Assembly: GCF_030376605.1 (NCBI RefSeq)
Contig: NZ_JARRAE010000007.1
Span: forward strand, 124,001 to 188,000
Reading direction: 5' to 3'
From: Pseudochrobactrum sp. sp1633
GTDB taxonomy: Bacteria > Pseudomonadota > Alphaproteobacteria > Rhizobiales > Rhizobiaceae
DNA length: 64,000 nucleotides
Shown: positions 26,545 to 36,195 of the stretch, piece by piece
Layout: the number at the start of each line of letters is the position of its first letter
How positions within the stretch are numbered: position 1 is the first letter of the stretch
Program-made: the position numbers and the translations under genes
Notes under the pieces: generated by a model
Told to the model about the DNA's origin: nothing
The model's input: the letters and a program-made list of their open reading frames with translations, nothing else
Database searches by the model: none

Positions 26545-28545
26545 ATGAAACCCCGTCCCGCCGCATTGAATGATCACAACAGCAGCAGTAAAAGTCAGAC
26601 AGGCTTTCGTCTGACAGCGCGCGATTACACGCTGATCATACCGCTGCTCGCTATCCTGCTGATTGTAACCCTCACAGTCACACTGCTGTGGATGACGTCG
26701 CGCGACAACCAGTCTGAAACCGAGAAAAAACTGACCACAGATGCTTTATGGGTTGAGCAATATCTGCGCTTTCAATTGCAGACCTTTGAGACAGAGCTAC
26801 GGGATCTGGCAACCGATATCGGCCGCGATCCGCAGCAGACAGACCATATCAGAGCGCAAATCCAGCATCTCGTTTCCATCCACTCGGAATTTATTGATAT
26901 CAGCTGGTTTTCACCGGACGGCAATCTGCTGGAGAGCGCACCACCCGGCCTCAATATAGTCAGCGCTTATAAACCGGCACTTGCAGATCATAGCCGCCTA
27001 TTCGGCAAACCTGTCTATTCCTCGCCACGGCACACGACCGAGGGCTGGGCTGTTGATATGGTGGCGCCGGTTTACACCAATAACCGCTCCGCAGGCTCCC
27101 TTTGGGTGATTTTATCTCTCGACAGGCTGCTGTCGCGCAATGTGCCCTGGTGGGTGGCAGGCAAATATCAGGTCTCGTTGACGGATGCCGGTGGCGATGC
27201 CCTGCTCTCGAAATCCAGCATCATGCCGACCAATAATCAGGCACGCCATACCATCTCTTTTGACCCGCCGCTCACCGGTACTTACATCACCGTTACGCCC
27301 TATCAGAGCCGGCCGGCCATTGGCCCTATTGTGGTTTCAGCGGCCATTATCAGCCTGACCATTCTGGTTATTATCAACCTCTGGATGGCCTATCGCCAGA
27401 ACCGCCGCAGAGCCGCTGCCGAACACGCGCTGCGTACCGAATATGCTTTCCGGCAAGCGATGGAAAATTCGCTGACCATCGGCATGCGCGCACGCGACCG
27501 TAATGGCCGCATTATCTATGTGAATCCGGAATTTTGCCGCATGGTCGGCTATGAGGAAAAACAGCTAATCGGCATGGTGCCGCCCCATCCTTACTGGGCG
27601 CCGGAGATTATGTCTGAGGGCATTCAGCGCCAGAACGATATGCGCAGTACAGGCATCGCCCCGCATCAATTTGAAACACGGTTCATCCGGCCAAACGGTG
27701 TGCTGATTGATGTACTGGTTTATGAAGCTCCGCTCATTGATGCTGACGGCACCCATATCGGCTGGATGGGTTCCCTCGTTGATGTGACCGAGCGCAAAAA
27801 ACTGGAAGAAGCCCGCCAGACAGAAGCAGAGAAACTGCAGCACAATGCCCGTCTGATTACGATGGGTGAAATGGCCTCCACACTCGCCCATGAGCTGAAT
27901 CAGCCGCTCGCAGCAATCACGAGCTATGCGACCGGCAGCCTCAATCTGCTCAATTCCGGCACCATGCCAATGAGTGAGCTGGGCGGTGTATTACAAAAAC
28001 TATCCGATCAAGCGCAACGTGCCGGTACCATTGTGCACCGTGTCCACGATTTTGTGCGCAAACGCTCGGTCACACAGGAGCAGCATGATCTGCGCCGGAT
28101 TGTGCAGGACGCAACCAGCTTTGTCACCGGCGATATCCTCAAAAGCGGCGGAAAGATTGACCTGCGCCTGCCGGATGCACCGGTGTCTGTGCGCGCCGAT
28201 GCCGTGCTGATCCAGCAGGTCCTGCTCAACCTGATCCGCAATGCGCATGAAGCTGCCGCAGGTCTGCCGCGCAACCGGCAGACCCTGCATATCACACTTG
28301 AAACCGGCCATACCGAGGCCGTTATCACCATCACCGATCACGGGCATGGTATTCCGGCAGACATGGAAAATGAAATTTTCACGCCTTTTATTTCTTCAAA
28401 ATCCGACGGGATGGGTATGGGGCTGCCCATCTGCCGCTCTATCCTGGAATCCCACAAAGGTCGCCTATGGCTGTCGGATACGCCTGACAAGCAAGGCGCC
28501 AGTTTCTGCCTTTCCCTTCCTCTGGCCGCGCAGGAAAAACCATAA
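26545..28545 (+). CDS. dctS: Sensor histidine kinase of the TRAP dicarboxylate system
   Basis: A 666-residue membrane kinase. TM1 is at about 29-50, a periplasmic sensor domain (about 52-255, Cache/DctS type) follows, then TM2 at about 261-283. A PAS domain with PAC end (about 303-418; 'VTERKKLEEA') leads to the kinase core: phospho-acceptor His449 in AHELNQP, N box around Asn566 (LIRNAHEA), G1 DHGHGIP near 598-604 and G2 GMGMGLP near 622-628. The HELNQP form is the HPK4-type used by DctB/DctS/FixL. It is divergent from dctPQM as in Rhodobacter and overlaps dctR by one base (TAATG), so the pair is co-translated. Confidence 0.9.
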   Translation: MKPRPAALNDHNSSSKSQTGFRLTARDYTLIIPLLAILLIVTLTVTLLWMTSRDNQSETEKKLTTDALWVEQYLRFQLQTFETELRDLATDIGRDPQQTDHIRAQIQHLVSIHSEFIDISWFSPDGNLLESAPPGLNIVSAYKPALADHSRLFGKPVYSSPRHTTEGWAVDMVAPVYTNNRSAGSLWVILSLDRLLSRNVPWWVAGKYQVSLTDAGGDALLSKSSIMPTNNQARHTISFDPPLTGTYITVTPYQSRPAIGPIVVSAAIISLTILVIINLWMAYRQNRRRAAAEHALRTEYAFRQAMENSLTIGMRARDRNGRIIYVNPEFCRMVGYEEKQLIGMVPPHPYWAPEIMSEGIQRQNDMRSTGIAPHQFETRFIRPNGVLIDVLVYEAPLIDADGTHIGWMGSLVDVTERKKLEEARQTEAEKLQHNARLITMGEMASTLAHELNQPLAAITSYATGSLNLLNSGTMPMSELGGVLQKLSDQAQRAGTIVHRVHDFVRKRSVTQEQHDLRRIVQDATSFVTGDILKSGGKIDLRLPDAPVSVRADAVLIQQVLLNLIRNAHEAAAGLPRNRQTLHITLETGHTEAVITITDHGHGIPADMENEIFTPFISSKSDGMGMGLPICRSILESHKGRLWLSDTPDKQGASFCLSLPLAAQEKP

Positions 28546-29147
28546 TGACTGTTCATATTATCGATGACGATGATGCGATCCGCGACAGCCTGTCATGGCT
28601 GTTCCGCTCCCGTGGCGTAGGCGTGGTGACTTGGCCGTCAGGAGAAACATTTCTTGAGAAATGGTCACCTGATCTTCAGGGCTGTATCCTGCTCGATATG
28701 CGAATGGAGGGCATGTCCGGCCTTGAGGTTTTCGACAAGCTGATCAGCCTTCATGCCAGACAGCCGGTGATTTTTCTGACCGGCCACGGCGATATTCCGC
28801 TGGCCGTGGAATGCCTGAAACAGGGGGCAGCAGATTTTCTCGAAAAGCCGTTTAATGACAATAACCTGGTTGATCGTGTGCTGGCCGTTTTGCACAAAGC
28901 GAAAGAACGCGCCGTCGCAGACCGTCAGCGCGATGAGATCTGGCGCAAGCGCACGCAGCTTTCCCCGCGTGAAAATGAAGTGCTGCTCATGATTTTAGAA
29001 GGACTGCTCAATAAACAGATTGCTGACCGGCTGGAGATCACCATCCGCACGGTAGAGGTACACCGCGCTCATATCATGGAAAAAATGGGCGCCCGCAATG
29101 CTGTTGAACTCGCGCGGCTGATCAGCCTGACCGAGCAGAATTCCTGA
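28545..29147 (+). CDS. dctR: FixJ/NarL-type response regulator
   Basis: A 200-residue two-domain regulator. The receiver domain has the acidic pocket DDDD (7-10), phospho-acceptor Asp51 in LLDMRM, Thr79 and Lys101 in EKPF. A LuxR-type helix-turn-helix (about 133-195; LSPRENEVLLMILEGLLNKQIADRLEITIRTVEVHRAHIMEKM) follows. It is the expected partner of DctS, activating dctPQM when dicarboxylates are present. The start overlaps the dctS stop. A strong hairpin follows the gene. Confidence 0.92.
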   Translation: MTVHIIDDDDAIRDSLSWLFRSRGVGVVTWPSGETFLEKWSPDLQGCILLDMRMEGMSGLEVFDKLISLHARQPVIFLTGHGDIPLAVECLKQGAADFLEKPFNDNNLVDRVLAVLHKAKERAVADRQRDEIWRKRTQLSPRENEVLLMILEGLLNKQIADRLEITIRTVEVHRAHIMEKMGARNAVELARLISLTEQNS

Positions 29148-29150
29148 AAT

Positions 29151-29188
29151 CTGAGGGGCGGAAATCTGCCGCCCCTCAGTTCCTTGTT
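29151..29188 (+). terminator. Terminator after dctSR
   Basis: CTGAGGGGCGG (29151-29161) pairs perfectly with CCGCCCCTCAG (29169-29179), 11 bp over a 7-nt loop, followed by T-rich TTCCTTGTTCT. It lies between dctR and the convergent pyc. Confidence 0.8.
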
Positions 29189-29189
29189 C

Positions 29190-32100
29190 TCAGGCATAAG
29201 TGACAAGCAAGTCCTTGGCATCAATCTGGTCACCGGCACGCACCAGCACTTCCGCCAGCACACCATCACGCTCGGCATGGAGCGCTGTTTCCATTTTCAT
29301 TGCCTCGATCGACAGCAACACATCACCGGCTTTCACACTTTGTCCGCTCACCACCGCAACGGTTGAAACAATGCCCGGCATCGGCGCACCAATATGCGCC
29401 TCATTATTCAGCTCTGCTTTGCGGCGCGCACCTTTGCCTGCACCACGGGCACGGTCAGGCACTTTGATACGGCGCGGCTGACCGTTCAGTTCAAAGAACA
29501 CCGTGACCATTCCCTGATCGTCAACATCGCCCACCGCCTGGTTGCGGATGACCAGCGTCTTGCCGCGCTCGATCTCAACAAAGACCTCCTGCTCTTGTGC
29601 CAGTCCGTAGAAATAAACCGGCGTCGGCAGCACACTTGTCGGGCCATAGAGGGTCTGCGCACCGGCAAAATCGGTGAAGACTTTCGGATACATCAGATAG
29701 GACGCAAACTCCTGATCGCTGATTTTGCGCTCAAGTTTCGTCTCAATCTCCTGCCGCTCCGCCTCCAGATCAGCCGGTTGCAGCAATGCACCCGGACGCT
29801 CAGTAAACGGCTTCTCGCCTTTCAGCACTTTGACCTGCAATGGCCTCGGCCAGCCTGCTGGCGGCTGCCCCAGATCACCGCGCATCATCGACACCACAGA
29901 ATCCGGAAAGGCTATATCCTTGGCCGGATTGGTCACATCGGCAGTCGTCAGGTCTTGACTGACCATCATCAGCGCCATATCGCCCACCACCTTGGAAGAT
30001 GGCGTGACTTTAACAATATCACCGAACATCAGGTTCACATCCGCATAGGCCTGCGCCACCTCATGCCAGCGGCTTTCAAGCCCCAATGAGCGCGCCTGCT
30101 CCTTCAGATTGGTGAATTGTCCGCCCGGCATTTCATGCAGATAAACCTCCGATGCAGGCCCTTTCAGATCACTCTCAAAAGCTGCATATTGATTACGTGC
30201 TGCTTCCCAATAGAAAGAAATCCGGCGGATGGATGCAGGATCAAGCTGCGGATCGCGCTCGCTTCCTGCCAGCGCTTCGACAATCGAACCGAGACATGGC
30301 TGCGAGGTATTGCCCGACAATGCATCCATCGCCGCATCAACAACATCCACACCGCTCTCCACAGCCGCCAGCACAGTTGCCGCCGCGATGCCGGATGTAT
30401 CGTGAGTATGGAAATGGATCGGCAGATCAGTTTCCTGCCGCAAGGCAGTGAACAGCTTGCGGGCAGCCTGCGGCTTCAATAGCCCTGCCATATCTTTAAT
30501 AGCAATAATATGCGCACCGGCCTTTTCAACCTCACGCGCCAGTTTCAGATAATAATTGAGGTCATATTGCGGGCGCGCCGCATTCAGCAGATCGCCGGTA
30601 TAGCAAATCGCGGCCTCGCAAAGTTTGCCCTCGCTCAGCACGGCATCCATCGACACGCGCATATTCTCAACCCAGTTGAGACTGTCGAATACGCGGAACA
30701 GATCAATGCCGCCCCGCGCTGCTTCACGCACAAATTGCGTCACCACATTATCGGGATAGCTCTTATAGCCAACACCATTGGCACCGCGCAGCAGCATTTG
30801 CAGCAGCAGGTTCGGCGCACCGTCACGCACTTTGCTCAGACGCTCCCACGGGTCTTCCGTGAGAAAGCGCATGGAAACATCAAAGGTCGCACCGCCCCAG
30901 CATTCCAGTGAGAACAGGTTTGGCAGCAGACGCGCATAGGTTTCCGCAATCTGCGCAATATCATAGGTGCGCATCCGCGTGGCCAGCAATGACTGATGCC
31001 CGTCACGCATTGTCGTGTCGGTTATCAGCACCTGTTTCTGATCGCGCATCCACTGGGCAAATTTCTGCGGCCCCAGTTCCGCCAGTCTCTGGCGCGTACC
31101 ATTTTGAATATCGCCGCTTGGGACATAGGGCACTTTCGGCGCGGCTGCATTGGCTGGCGGCAAAGCACGGCCTTTGGTTTCCGGATGGCCGTTGACCGTA
31201 ACATCAGCAATATAGGTCAGAAGCTTGGTCGCACGATCCTGCCGCTTCACATGCTCAAACAGCTCCGGCGTCGTATCAATAAACCGCGTGGTATATTCAT
31301 TGCTGCGGAATTTCGGATGCGTAATAATCGCTTCCAGAAAGGTCAGATTGGTCGATACACCACGAATACGGAACTCACGCAAAGCGCGGTGCATACGCAG
31401 GATCACCTCTTCCGGTGTTGATGCCCATGCGGTCACCTTTTCCAGCAGCGGATCATAATAGCGGGTGATGAAGGCGCCGGAATAAGCAGTGCCGCCATCC
31501 AGACGAATACCGAAACCGGTTGCCCCGCGATAAGCCGTAATCCGTCCATAATCCGGAATAAAATTCTGCTCCGGATCTTCCGTGGTAATTCGGCACTGCA
31601 AAGCATGGCCGCGCAGCACAATCTTGCTCTGCTCCGGCACACCGGATTCCGGCGTGCCAATGGCAGCGCCTTCCAGAATACGGATTTGCGCTTTCACAAT
31701 ATCAATACCGGTGACTTCCTCTGTCACCGTATGCTCCACCTGAATACGCGGATTGACCTCGATGAAATAGAATTTTCCGGAGGTCACATCCATCAGGAAC
31801 TCAACCGTTCCTGCACCAATGTAGTCGGTGGCATGGGCAATCTTCAGCGCATAATCCGCCAGTTCCTGCCGCTGCATATCATTGAGATAGGGTGCCGGTG
31901 CGCGCTCTACCACTTTCTGGTTGCGGCGCTGCACGGAACAATCACGCTCAAACAAATGCACGGCATTGCCATGCGTATCACCGAGGATCTGCACCTCAAC
32001 ATGACGTGCGCTCTCAACCAGCTTTTCCAGATAGACCTCATCCTTGCCGAAAGCGGCTTTGGCCTCGCGCTTGGCTTCCGTCACCTCACGCGCCAGATCC

Positions 32101-32648
32101 TTGGCCTCGCGAATGGCGCGCATGCCACGCCCGCCACCGCCCCATGAGGCTTTGAGCATCAGAGGATAGCCGATGCTGTCGGCAATCTTGCGCACCTCAT
32201 CCATATCCTCCGGCAGAGGATCACTGGCAGGCACCACCGGCACACCAACCTCAACAGCCAGATTGCGCGCGGCAACCTTATTGCCAAGACGGCGCATCGT
32301 ATCGCCTTTCGGACCAATAAAGATGATGCCGTTCTCAGCGCATGCATCGGCAAATTCAGGACTTTCCGACAGCAGACCATAGCCCGGATGGATGGCGTCA
32401 GCACCGGAGAGTTTGGCAACGCGGATTACTTCATCGATAGAAAGGTAGCTTTCAATCGGCCCCAGATCACGCGGCAGATGCGGCCCGCGCCCGACCTGAT
32501 AGCTCTCATCCGCTTTGAAGCGGTGCAATGCAAGTTTGTCTTCCTCTGCCCAGATCGCCACGGTTTTCATGCCCAGCTCATTTGCAGCGCGAAATACGCG
32601 AATGGCAATTTCAGAGCGGTTAGCGACAAGAATTTTATGGATAGGCAA
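29190..32648 (-). CDS. pyc: Pyruvate carboxylase
   Basis: A 1152-residue single-chain pyruvate carboxylase making oxaloacetate from pyruvate and bicarbonate with ATP. The biotin carboxylase domain (1 to about 455) has the ATP-grasp loop WGGGGRGM and 'EVNPRIQVEHTVTE'. The carboxyltransferase barrel (about 535-830) contains 'DTTMRDGHQSLLATR', 'FHTHDTSG' and 'KDMAGLL'. The C-terminal biotin carrier domain has EAMKMET with the biotinylated Lys1118. It is the anaplerotic partner for growth on lactate, amino acids and dicarboxylates. It is alone in its unit, tail to tail with dctR. Confidence 0.97.
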   Translation of the reverse strand: MPIHKILVANRSEIAIRVFRAANELGMKTVAIWAEEDKLALHRFKADESYQVGRGPHLPRDLGPIESYLSIDEVIRVAKLSGADAIHPGYGLLSESPEFADACAENGIIFIGPKGDTMRRLGNKVAARNLAVEVGVPVVPASDPLPEDMDEVRKIADSIGYPLMLKASWGGGGRGMRAIREAKDLAREVTEAKREAKAAFGKDEVYLEKLVESARHVEVQILGDTHGNAVHLFERDCSVQRRNQKVVERAPAPYLNDMQRQELADYALKIAHATDYIGAGTVEFLMDVTSGKFYFIEVNPRIQVEHTVTEEVTGIDIVKAQIRILEGAAIGTPESGVPEQSKIVLRGHALQCRITTEDPEQNFIPDYGRITAYRGATGFGIRLDGGTAYSGAFITRYYDPLLEKVTAWASTPEEVILRMHRALREFRIRGVSTNLTFLEAIITHPKFRSNEYTTRFIDTTPELFEHVKRQDRATKLLTYIADVTVNGHPETKGRALPPANAAAPKVPYVPSGDIQNGTRQRLAELGPQKFAQWMRDQKQVLITDTTMRDGHQSLLATRMRTYDIAQIAETYARLLPNLFSLECWGGATFDVSMRFLTEDPWERLSKVRDGAPNLLLQMLLRGANGVGYKSYPDNVVTQFVREAARGGIDLFRVFDSLNWVENMRVSMDAVLSEGKLCEAAICYTGDLLNAARPQYDLNYYLKLAREVEKAGAHIIAIKDMAGLLKPQAARKLFTALRQETDLPIHFHTHDTSGIAAATVLAAVESGVDVVDAAMDALSGNTSQPCLGSIVEALAGSERDPQLDPASIRRISFYWEAARNQYAAFESDLKGPASEVYLHEMPGGQFTNLKEQARSLGLESRWHEVAQAYADVNLMFGDIVKVTPSSKVVGDMALMMVSQDLTTADVTNPAKDIAFPDSVVSMMRGDLGQPPAGWPRPLQVKVLKGEKPFTERPGALLQPADLEAERQEIETKLERKISDQEFASYLMYPKVFTDFAGAQTLYGPTSVLPTPVYFYGLAQEQEVFVEIERGKTLVIRNQAVGDVDDQGMVTVFFELNGQPRRIKVPDRARGAGKGARRKAELNNEAHIGAPMPGIVSTVAVVSGQSVKAGDVLLSIEAMKMETALHAERDGVLAEVLVRAGDQIDAKDLLVTYA

Positions 32649-32776
32649 AGCAGATCTCCCTCACTGCAAATAACACAGTCCACACCGGTTTTCGTTCCCG
32701 TGAAAAGCGGTATATCCGGCTGCATACTGAAAGTTTTTTTGAGGAAAGAACAGCAAAATTACGACTATAAATAACA

Positions 32777-32800
32777 ATGCCCGACACAAGTGCCGGGCAT
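32777..32800 (-). terminator. Terminator-like hairpin after livK1
   Basis: ATGCCCG (32777-32783) and CGGGCAT (32794-32800) pair, with one mismatch in the upper stem and loop CAAG. On the minus strand a T-rich stretch follows. It lies about 90 bases past the stop of the first binding protein gene. Confidence 0.6.
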
Positions 32801-32888
32801 CTCTGTTCCAATTATTCCAAAGTATTAGACTGCATTCGGAGAAAGAGAATCCTATTCTAATTCCGCAGTCATTCCTCGTTTTGAGGAA

Positions 32889-34007
32889 TTATTTTTTCTG
32901 GAAATAATTGTATTTTCCGTCATCGCCTTTGCGCCATTCGAACATCACGTAAGGTGACAGATTCGGATCGCCCTTTTCGTCATAGGAAATGTCACCAAGC
33001 ACAGTCTTAAACGGACCCTTTTCTTTCATAGCGGTTGCAACGGTCATAGGATCGTTGCTGCCTGCCGCTTTAACTGCAGCAGCCAGAGACTGAACCGCGG
33101 CATAAGAATAGAAAGTATAGGCTTCCGGCTCAAAACCGGCATCGCGGAATTTCTTGATCAGCTCGGCATTGGCCGGATCTTCACGCGGATCTGGACCAAA
33201 GGTGTTGAGAACACCGGCAACCGCATCACCTGCAATGGAGGCCAGTTCGTTGGACACAATACCGTCACCGGAGATGAACTGCGCTTTCAGTCCCTGATCA
33301 CCCATCTGACGAATAATCAGACCGGCTTCCGGATGCAGACCGCCCCAGTAAATGACCGTAACACCATCGCGTTTCAGCTTGGCGATCAGTGCGGAATAGT
33401 CTTTTTCACCGACATTGACGCCTTCATAAACTGTTTCTTTCAGACCCAGTTCATTCATTGCGTTTTTAGTCGCATCCGCGAGACCTTGACCATAAGGGGT
33501 TTTGTCATGGACGATTGCGATTTTGCCGTCTTTGAAATTATCGACAATATATTTGGCAGCGGCAACGCCCTGATTGTCATCGCGGCGGCAGGTACGGAAT
33601 GTATTCCAGAGACCACGATCTGTATAAACCGGATTGGTTGTGCCTGGTGCGATCGCCAGAATACCGTTCTCAGCATAGACTTCCGACGCCGGAATACTGA
33701 CACCCGAGTTAAAGTGACCAATAACAAACTGCACGCCGTCAGCAGCAAATTTATTGGCAACGGACATGCCCTGCTTGGGATCAGAGACATCATCACCATA
33801 AACCAGAACGATCTTTTCGCCGTTCAGACCACCTTCAGCGTTCACAACTTCAACAGCTGCTTCCACGCCGTTTTTAATCTGAGCGCCGTATGCGGCACCA
33901 CCGCCTGTAAGAGGTGCACCAACACCAACCAGAATATCAGCCCATGACGAGCCGCTAAAGGCCAGCATTGCAGACAGTGCAACACCACAGAACAGAGACT
34001 TCTTCAT
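32889..34007 (-). CDS. Branched-chain amino acid binding protein, copy 1
   Basis: A 372-residue periplasmic binding protein (Leu/Ile/Val type). The signal peptide covers residues 1-23 ([19 protein letters not shown]...), and the mature start is [18 protein letters not shown]. Family motifs are [42 protein letters not shown] and [10 protein letters not shown] 34007 has GGAG 8 bases upstream; the longer frame to 34118 has no signal peptide. It is closely related to the next gene upstream, so the two are tandem duplicates, placed with DUF6867 and livFGMH on the same strand. Confidence 0.9.
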   Translation of the reverse strand: MKKSLFCGVALSAMLAFSGSSWADILVGVGAPLTGGGAAYGAQIKNGVEAAVEVVNAEGGLNGEKIVLVYGDDVSDPKQGMSVANKFAADGVQFVIGHFNSGVSIPASEVYAENGILAIAPGTTNPVYTDRGLWNTFRTCRRDDNQGVAAAKYIVDNFKDGKIAIVHDKTPYGQGLADATKNAMNELGLKETVYEGVNVGEKDYSALIAKLKRDGVTVIYWGGLHPEAGLIIRQMGDQGLKAQFISGDGIVSNELASIAGDAVAGVLNTFGPDPREDPANAELIKKFRDAGFEPEAYTFYSYAAVQSLAAAVKAAGSNDPMTVATAMKEKGPFKTVLGDISYDEKGDPNLSPYVMFEWRKGDDGKYNYFQKK

Positions 34008-34083
34008 ATTTCCTACTCCCATGAATATGCCCAGAAAACTGTCAAGAAACAGCGTCTGAGGGCGCCGGAACACCGGCATTTTC

Positions 34084-34204
34084 CTGCCGGAATGAGACAT
34101 TCCGGCAGAATTTCGCAAAGCGTGAAATCAGATGAGCTTTTAACAGCTGCCATTTTTCAGGCGCTGCAGCTTCTCAAACGTAAGGCCGGATCTGCACCCG
34201 GCCT
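34084..34204 (-). promoter_or_regulatory. Two hairpins between the tandem binding-protein genes
   Basis: AGGCCGG (34183-34189) pairs with CCGGCCT (34198-34204), 22 bases after the stop of copy 2. Further on CTGCCGGAATG (34084-34094) pairs perfectly with CATTCCGGCAG (34098-34108), an 11-bp stem with a 3-nt loop followed by GAAAA on the minus strand. The first looks like a terminator or 3' stabiliser for copy 2; the second lies in the leader of copy 1. They suggest separate or uneven expression of the two genes. Confidence 0.6.
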
Positions 34205-34226
34205 CACTGATTTTCACGAAAAGATT

Positions 34227-35339
34227 TTACTGCTGAATGTAAGTGAACTTACCGTCAGCGCCTTTTTCCCACTTGTACATAACGTAGCCCGGCAGCTTAG
34301 GATCGCCCTTTTCATCGAACGAAATATCTCCGAGCACAGTCTTGAACGAACCCGATTTCAGTGCTTTCGCAACTGTTTCCGGATCATTGCTGCCCGCAGC
34401 CTTAGCGGCACCGGCCAGAGACTGCATCGCTGCGTATGAATAGAGGGTGTAAGCTTCAGGTTCGAAACCGGCATCGCGGAACTTCTTCACCAGATCAGCA
34501 TTGGCCGGATTATTGCGCGGATCAGGACCGAAAGTATTCAGCGTTCCTTCAACAGCATTACCGGCAATAGAAGCCAGCTCATTCGACACGATACCATCGC
34601 CGGAAATGAACTGCGCTTTCAGACCCTGATCGCCGAGCTGACGAATAATCAGACCAGCTTCCGCATGCATACCGCCCCAATAAATAACGGTAATGCCTTC
34701 CTGCTTCATCTTTGCGATCAGTGCAGAAAAGTCTTTTTCGCCAATATTCACGCCTTCATACAGGGTTTCTTTCATACCCGCTGCATTGAGTGCTTTCTTG
34801 GTTTCGTCAGCCAGCCCCTGTCCGTAAGGTGTCTTGTCGTGAACAACCGCGACTTTGGCGTCTTTGAACTTCTCAGCAATATACTGTCCTGCAACAATAC
34901 CCTGCTGGTCATCACGGCCGCAGGTACGGAATGTGTTCCACATACCACGGTCGGTATAAACAGGATTTGTCGCGCCTGGTGAGATCTCCAGAATGCCGTT
35001 TTCCTGATACACTTCAGAGGCCGGGATAGTTACGCCGGAGTTAAAGTGGCCGATAACGAATTTAACGCCGTCAGCGGCAAATTTATTGGCAACCGAGATG
35101 CCCTGCTTTGGATCGGAAACATCATCACCAAGCGTGAAAACGATCTTTTCACCATTCATGCCGCCTTCAGCATTGATGACTTCAGCCGCAGCTTCAGCAC
35201 CTTTTTGGATCTGAAGACCATAAACAGCGTTCGGACCGGTCAATGGTGCGCCGATGCCGATTGTAATATCGGCCAGAGCAGAACCGCTGAAAGCGACGAG
35301 GGCCGACAAAGCTACGCTGTATAATAAAGTTTTTTTCAT
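34227..35339 (-). CDS. Branched-chain amino acid binding protein, copy 2
   Basis: A 370-residue Leu/Ile/Val-type binding protein with signal peptide (1-23) and mature start [20 protein letters not shown]. The motifs are those of copy 1 with near-identical blocks ([47 protein letters not shown] or FDEKGDP). ATG 35339 has GGGAG 9 bases upstream. It lies upstream of copy 1 on the same strand and about 300 bases downstream of the DUF6867 gene. Differences cluster in the start of the mature protein and between the lobes, so ligand range may differ; this is inference. Confidence 0.9.
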   Translation of the reverse strand: MKKTLLYSVALSALVAFSGSALADITIGIGAPLTGPNAVYGLQIQKGAEAAAEVINAEGGMNGEKIVFTLGDDVSDPKQGISVANKFAADGVKFVIGHFNSGVTIPASEVYQENGILEISPGATNPVYTDRGMWNTFRTCGRDDQQGIVAGQYIAEKFKDAKVAVVHDKTPYGQGLADETKKALNAAGMKETLYEGVNIGEKDFSALIAKMKQEGITVIYWGGMHAEAGLIIRQLGDQGLKAQFISGDGIVSNELASIAGNAVEGTLNTFGPDPRNNPANADLVKKFRDAGFEPEAYTLYSYAAMQSLAGAAKAAGSNDPETVAKALKSGSFKTVLGDISFDEKGDPKLPGYVMYKWEKGADGKFTYIQQ

Positions 35340-35644
35340 ATTAACTGCTCCCATTACAATGATCATTACGGAAACTGACTTCAGTCAAAGCTCAGCTTCT
35401 TTGTTAATTAATTCCGGATGGTTTGCCGTTTCGGGATACGAAACAGCGGATAACCAGCCGTTTATTTTTATTACAATCATTAAGCAAAACCGGTTCCCCG
35501 GGCAGTTTACGCCGAAGCAGAGCTCCGGCAGGCATCACAATACTCACTTCGTTCCCGCAAAGCGGAATATTGTAATTTTATAAAGCAGCCCCGCTATAAA
35601 TACGGATCGGGGATGCCGTTTCTTCGTTTTCCTTCCGGTCTGTA
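35340..35644. other. Intergenic region DUF6867 gene to binding-protein copy 2
   Basis: 305 bases. It should contain the promoter of the binding-protein gene on the minus strand. CCCCG/CGGGG near 35588-35610 can form a short stem after the DUF6867 gene. No gene is seen. Confidence 0.45.
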
Positions 35645-35989
35645 TTACTTCGACTTATAGGAAAATGGTGAAGTCTGTTCATAAAGCCAGTTATACTGTC
35701 GTACCATTTGCTTCACTTTTGTAAAGCGGTAGCCAAGAGTACCGATAATCAGCAAAACAACAAAATCTACAAGATAATAATGCAGGGACAGTAATGTGCC
35801 TTCAAACATTGCAAAATGAATAAAGCGTACCATCGCTGTCAACGGCAGAAGATAGAGTACAAACATCCCATAAGGACGCCATGTCTGTGCGCAGGCCCGC
35901 CCTGTCATCCATGCAGCCCAACCACCGAGAATGCAGGTGATCAGCAGAAAAAGCCAGAATGACGGCTCTTCATAGAGAATGCCTTGCAT
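35645..35989 (-). CDS. DUF6867-type small membrane protein
   Basis: A 114-residue hydrophobic protein with about three membrane helices (roughly residues 11-30, 43-63 and 70-92) and a short basic C-terminal tail. 'MQGILYEEPSFWLFLLITCILGGWAAWMTGR' and 'MTGRACAQTWRP' resemble a family that I know from beside liv transporter genes in Hyphomicrobiales; its function is unknown. I prefer ATG 35989, which has GGAG 8 bases upstream; ATGs at 36004 and 36010 lie just before it and would place this SD inside the gene. It sits between livF and the binding-protein genes on the same strand, so a role in branched-chain amino acid uptake is likely but unproven. Confidence 0.75.
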   Translation of the reverse strand: MQGILYEEPSFWLFLLITCILGGWAAWMTGRACAQTWRPYGMFVLYLLPLTAMVRFIHFAMFEGTLLSLHYYLVDFVVLLIIGTLGYRFTKVKQMVRQYNWLYEQTSPFSYKSK

Positions 35990-36076
35990 AAGTAGTTCTC
36001 CCATATTCACCGGATCTCACAATCGCGATTTCCGGCCAGAGCATTTCATGATCAGGCGGACCAGCCTGACCGAGAT

Positions 36077-36140
36077 GATAATGCGACAAATTACAAAATC
36101 CAGAGCGGTAACTGCGACCTCATGAAACACAGGCCGCTCC
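36077..36140 (-). repeat. Copy of rhizobial intergenic palindromic repeat
   Basis: Read on the minus strand: an arm GAGCGG (36134-36139), a 25-base loop, the arm CCGCTCT (36102-36108), then a T-rich run and GCATTATC. This is the same order as the copy at 55389. It lies between livF and the DUF6867 gene. Confidence 0.6.
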
Positions 36141-36151
36141 GGCAATCATGC

Positions 36152-36172
36152 GGGCAGGCAGCAAACCTGCCC
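36152..36172 (-). promoter_or_regulatory. Hairpin downstream of livF
   Basis: GGGCAGG (36152-36158) pairs with CCTGCCC (36166-36172) over a 7-nt loop, 24 bases after the livF stop. No U-run follows, so it may stabilise the 3' end or partly terminate. Confidence 0.5.
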
Positions 36173-36195
36173 TTCAATATCCCCGCCCTTAGGTA

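Noticed and set aside
28000-28347. Minus-strand frames opposite dctS
   Set aside because: Antisense shadows of the kinase gene without SD or recognisable motifs.
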